From Cytidiella melzeri (lineage: Eukaryota > Basidiomycota > Agaricomycetes > Polyporales > Irpicaceae): DNA of 46,339 nt. The notes beneath the pieces are model-generated. The model made no database searches and was not told the DNA's origin. It saw only the letters and a list, made by a program, of their open reading frames with translations. Position numbers and translations under genes: made by a program. Positions within the stretch are counted from its first letter, which is position 1. Every line of letters starts with the position of its first letter. Location: positions 1 through 46,339 of the forward strand of contig JABYQR010000342.1 in NCBI GenBank assembly GCA_022592445.1. The letters are read 5' to 3'. Positions 44,176 through 46,339 of this stretch are shown piece by piece.

Positions 44176-44751
44176 GTGCCGAAAGAATCCCACTCCCGTT
44201 TCACCGCTTGTCCAGATCCTTTGCACAAGGATCTGAACCAAGCGCGTCGAGAAGTCAAGATCCATCGCGCCTTGCCCCAGGCCGTGTTTGATCAACTCGA
44301 CGCAGAGCACGCACGTGGCAAGAGCCACAAGTACACGGAGAAGGAGCTCAAGGCTATTGCCTCCTATGTCGGTCGCCGTAAACCCAAGGGTTCTGCCCTC
44401 ACACACAGATTCCCCACTGCAGAGGAGTTTGAGAAACTCCGTGCTGAGTCCAAAGAGTTCGCTGCCCGTACCGCACGCGAACGAGCTGAGGCCTTAGCAA
44501 GTCTTCCTAAGAAGCCTTTGTTAGCAGAACGCTTCCCAGCCCGGCCAGCTACCAACGCTGGTGCAGCCCTCATAGCAGCAAAGCCGACTCTCATCGACTT
44601 CCAAAAGCACACCCCTGAAGACCTTCAAGGAATCTTTACTCCAAAGCTCACCGCCACCCTCCAACGCCTGTCATTCTACCCACCATCGACAAGTATCAAC
44701 AGCTTCACAAAGACACGAGGCGTAACTTTGAACAAGAGAAACAGAAGTTAG
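44176..44751 (+). CDS. N-terminal ORF of the second gypsy element (gag region)
   Basis: 191 codons, basic and Ala/Glu-rich (KDLNQARREVKIHRALPQAV; EKELKAIASYVGRRKPKG; REERAEAL-type helices). It has no recognisable domain but sits where gag begins, behind the LTR/leader. Near 44640-44690 coding quality moves to another frame (DKYQQLHKDTRRNFEQEKQKLEKLLEELPTRATVITQREW), which runs in phase with the downstream capsid frame apart from a TAG at 44931-44933. The protein is thus either frame-shifted by mutation or made from two frames. It is probably a Gag N-terminal extension; it could be a separate accessory product. Confidence 0.55.
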   Translation: MPKESHSRFTACPDPLHKDLNQARREVKIHRALPQAVFDQLDAEHARGKSHKYTEKELKAIASYVGRRKPKGSALTHRFPTAEEFEKLRAESKEFAARTARERAEALASLPKKPLLAERFPARPATNAGAALIAAKPTLIDFQKHTPEDLQGIFTPKLTATLQRLSFYPPSTSINSFTKTRGVTLNKRNRS

Positions 44752-44933
44752 AAAAGCTTCTGGAGGAGTTACCAACCCGAGCCACTGTCATCACTCAGCG
44801 TGAGTGGCAGCTGCTGGATTGGGGTTTAAAGGCAATAGGAGGAATCAGTTTCAAGGGTCTAAGAAGGAATTACGAACAAGTGTTCAAAGGTTTAGACAGA
44901 GTTTGGTCGGACGAGTACTTCGTATCATTCTAG

Positions 44934-46339
44934 AAATACAGTGTGGCTTCTCAAAGTCCCAGAAGTAGTGTTTGGTCTAGAGATCATCTCCCCTGTGAGA
45001 ACTACCCACACGCTTTCAATCACCGGACCATCAGAGACGAGTCTTACGACCCAGAAGAAGGACACGAAGCCTGTGAAACTCAGCCCTGTCCAAACCGATA
45101 CAACGGTATTGCATATCCCGGTCGGTACGCAAACCAGTATCGACCCATTCATCATTGGCAAGAAGCTCGTATCCTTGAATCCCTCCCACCCTTGCCTGAA
45201 GAAGACTTCGATCGAACCTTCACGCAGGAGCAATACCAGATGGATTCCACCAACGTGTCTCAGCATGCTTCTAGGGCAGCAACCCCAGCCCCCGCACAAG
45301 AACCGTCTCCGCCCCCCACAGCAGAACAACTTCTGCATGCGCTACTCCTCGGTCAGCAACAGCTGACACAAGCCATCACAGCGCTGGTTCAGAACCAGCA
45401 ACAACCAGTCAACAACAGGTCACGGGAAAGGGTTGTAGAAAAACCCGCTAGTTTTAAGGGCAATGCTAGTAGTGACGCGCGTCGCTTTCTGGCCGCCTTC
45501 TCAATGTACGCACAGTTTAATGAGAAACTGTCGCCATACAATGCCCAAGGGGGTCAGACCCGATTAGACCACCTCTGGATTTCGTCGGCTCTGTCATTTA
45601 TGACAGAAGATGCGGCAGTTTGGGCTACGCCTCACATGGACTTGATTGCCAGTCATCAAATGGCATTCAATGGTGACTGGGACGACTTCAGAACGGCGTT
45701 CAAAGCACGATTTGAACCGGTTGATGAAATGGTGGATGCCAAGGCCAAGCTCAGGGAGCTGTGGCAAGGCAAAAAGACGGTTCCCGAGTACACGGCCCGA
45801 TTCCGGGAGATCATGGATAGGACAGGCTACTCAACACAGGACCTCAGGGATCGGTATTATGAACATCTGAGCACCACGATTAAGGATGAACTAGTCCACA
45901 CCGCACGGTCCCATGTCACCCTTGTCGATCTCATCAATGTGGCCACCGACATTGACAATCGTCTTCGGGTTCGAGCTCAAGAAAAAGCTCGTGAGCAAGG
46001 TCGAACAGTCCCCAACGTGTTCAAATCTACCCCGGTCTCCACCTCGTCCCCGGCTCCTTTTGTTCAACCGTCTCGCAATTCCAATGCTATGGAAATTGAT
46101 GCCACTAAAGTCGGTCCCAATGGGAAAACACGTGCTGATTTCATGAAAGCAATGAATGGAAGATGCTACGGATGTGGATCTAAGGAGCACCAGAAGAAAG
46201 ACGGCAAACATGATCGAGAATTGTGTGGACACTGTGGAGGCAACCATCAGACGCAAGTGTGCCAAAGCCGGTTCCTTGGGTACCCACCTAGGCAACAGAA
46301 GGTGGCTGCCAACACTCTCTTCGATCCGTCCACTTCGGC
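44934..46339 (+). CDS. Ty3/gypsy Gag (capsid and zinc-knuckle), open at window end
   Basis: An uninterrupted frame from just after the TAG at 44931-44933 to the last base. The first ATG that fits a Gag start is 45240 (MDSTNVSQHASR), giving at least 366 residues. After a Gln/Pro-rich stretch it has the capsid (retrotransposon gag) fold signature: KPASFKGNASSDARRFLAAFSMYAQ, WISSALSFMTEDAAVWA, WDDFRTAFKARFEPVDEMVDAKAKLRELWQGKKTVPEYTARFREIMDR. Then comes a basic linker, and two Cys/His clusters: CYGCGSKEHQKKDGKH..C and CGHCGGNHQTQVC (zinc-knuckle-like). Gag would build the particle and package the RNA. Protease and RT should lie beyond the window. No stop occurs after 44933. Confidence 0.88.

Overview
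This window is nuclear DNA from a filamentous basidiomycete, most likely an agaricomycete (polypore-like). The genes are split by many 49-70 nt GT..AG introns. They include families typical of agaricomycetes: a FunK1 kinase, an UstYa-like DUF3328 protein, tandem P450s, and a 7-TM protein family I recall from other mushroom genomes. Both ends are LTR-retrotransposon territory. No rRNA gene, tRNA gene or CRISPR array is visible. Family names rest on recognised motifs, not on a database search.

Left end (1-9989), a nest of mobile elements. A chromodomain Ty3/gypsy element runs left to right (RT/RNase H/integrase 1-1532, integrase/chromodomain 7456-8316, 3' LTR from 8554). It is split inside the integrase by a complete 5.9-kb Ty1/copia element on the minus strand (1533-7455, 176-bp LTRs, 5-bp target duplication). 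That copia is itself split by a 567-bp near-perfect palindrome with CACTA-like ends (4345-4911, 3-bp TTG duplication). After the gypsy 3' LTR comes an inverted copy of its first 0.57 kb, then a diverged copy of its last 154 bp. This reads as repeated insertion of the family into the same CTGAG site of its own LTR.

Middle (about 11.3-40.2 kb), ordinary genes: NSE4 (SMC5/6 kleisin, +); a decayed FunK1 kinase (-); MAM3/CNNM-type membrane protein (+); a small secreted protein (+); two tandem cytochrome P450s (-); cytosolic/mitochondrial valyl-tRNA synthetase (-) sharing an upstream region with an Asx-homology (ASXH) domain protein (+); a proline-iminopeptidase-like hydrolase (-); an UstYa-like (DUF3328) protein (-) divergent from a small single-pass membrane protein (+); a 7-TM protein (+); and a three-exon gene for a 57-residue secreted peptide with a Lys-Arg processing site (+). 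The last four genes and the two P450s contain part of a fungal RiPP-like toolkit, but joint function is only a hypothesis.

Right end (about 41.0-46.3 kb), more retroelements: two diverged LTR/leader units in inverted orientation (41022-43159), then the 5' LTR and gag of another Ty3/gypsy element whose open frame runs off the window. Leaders of both families carry a putative 61-67 nt intron flanked by a 19-20 bp direct repeat. This is the most unusual sequence pattern here besides the self-nesting LTRs.
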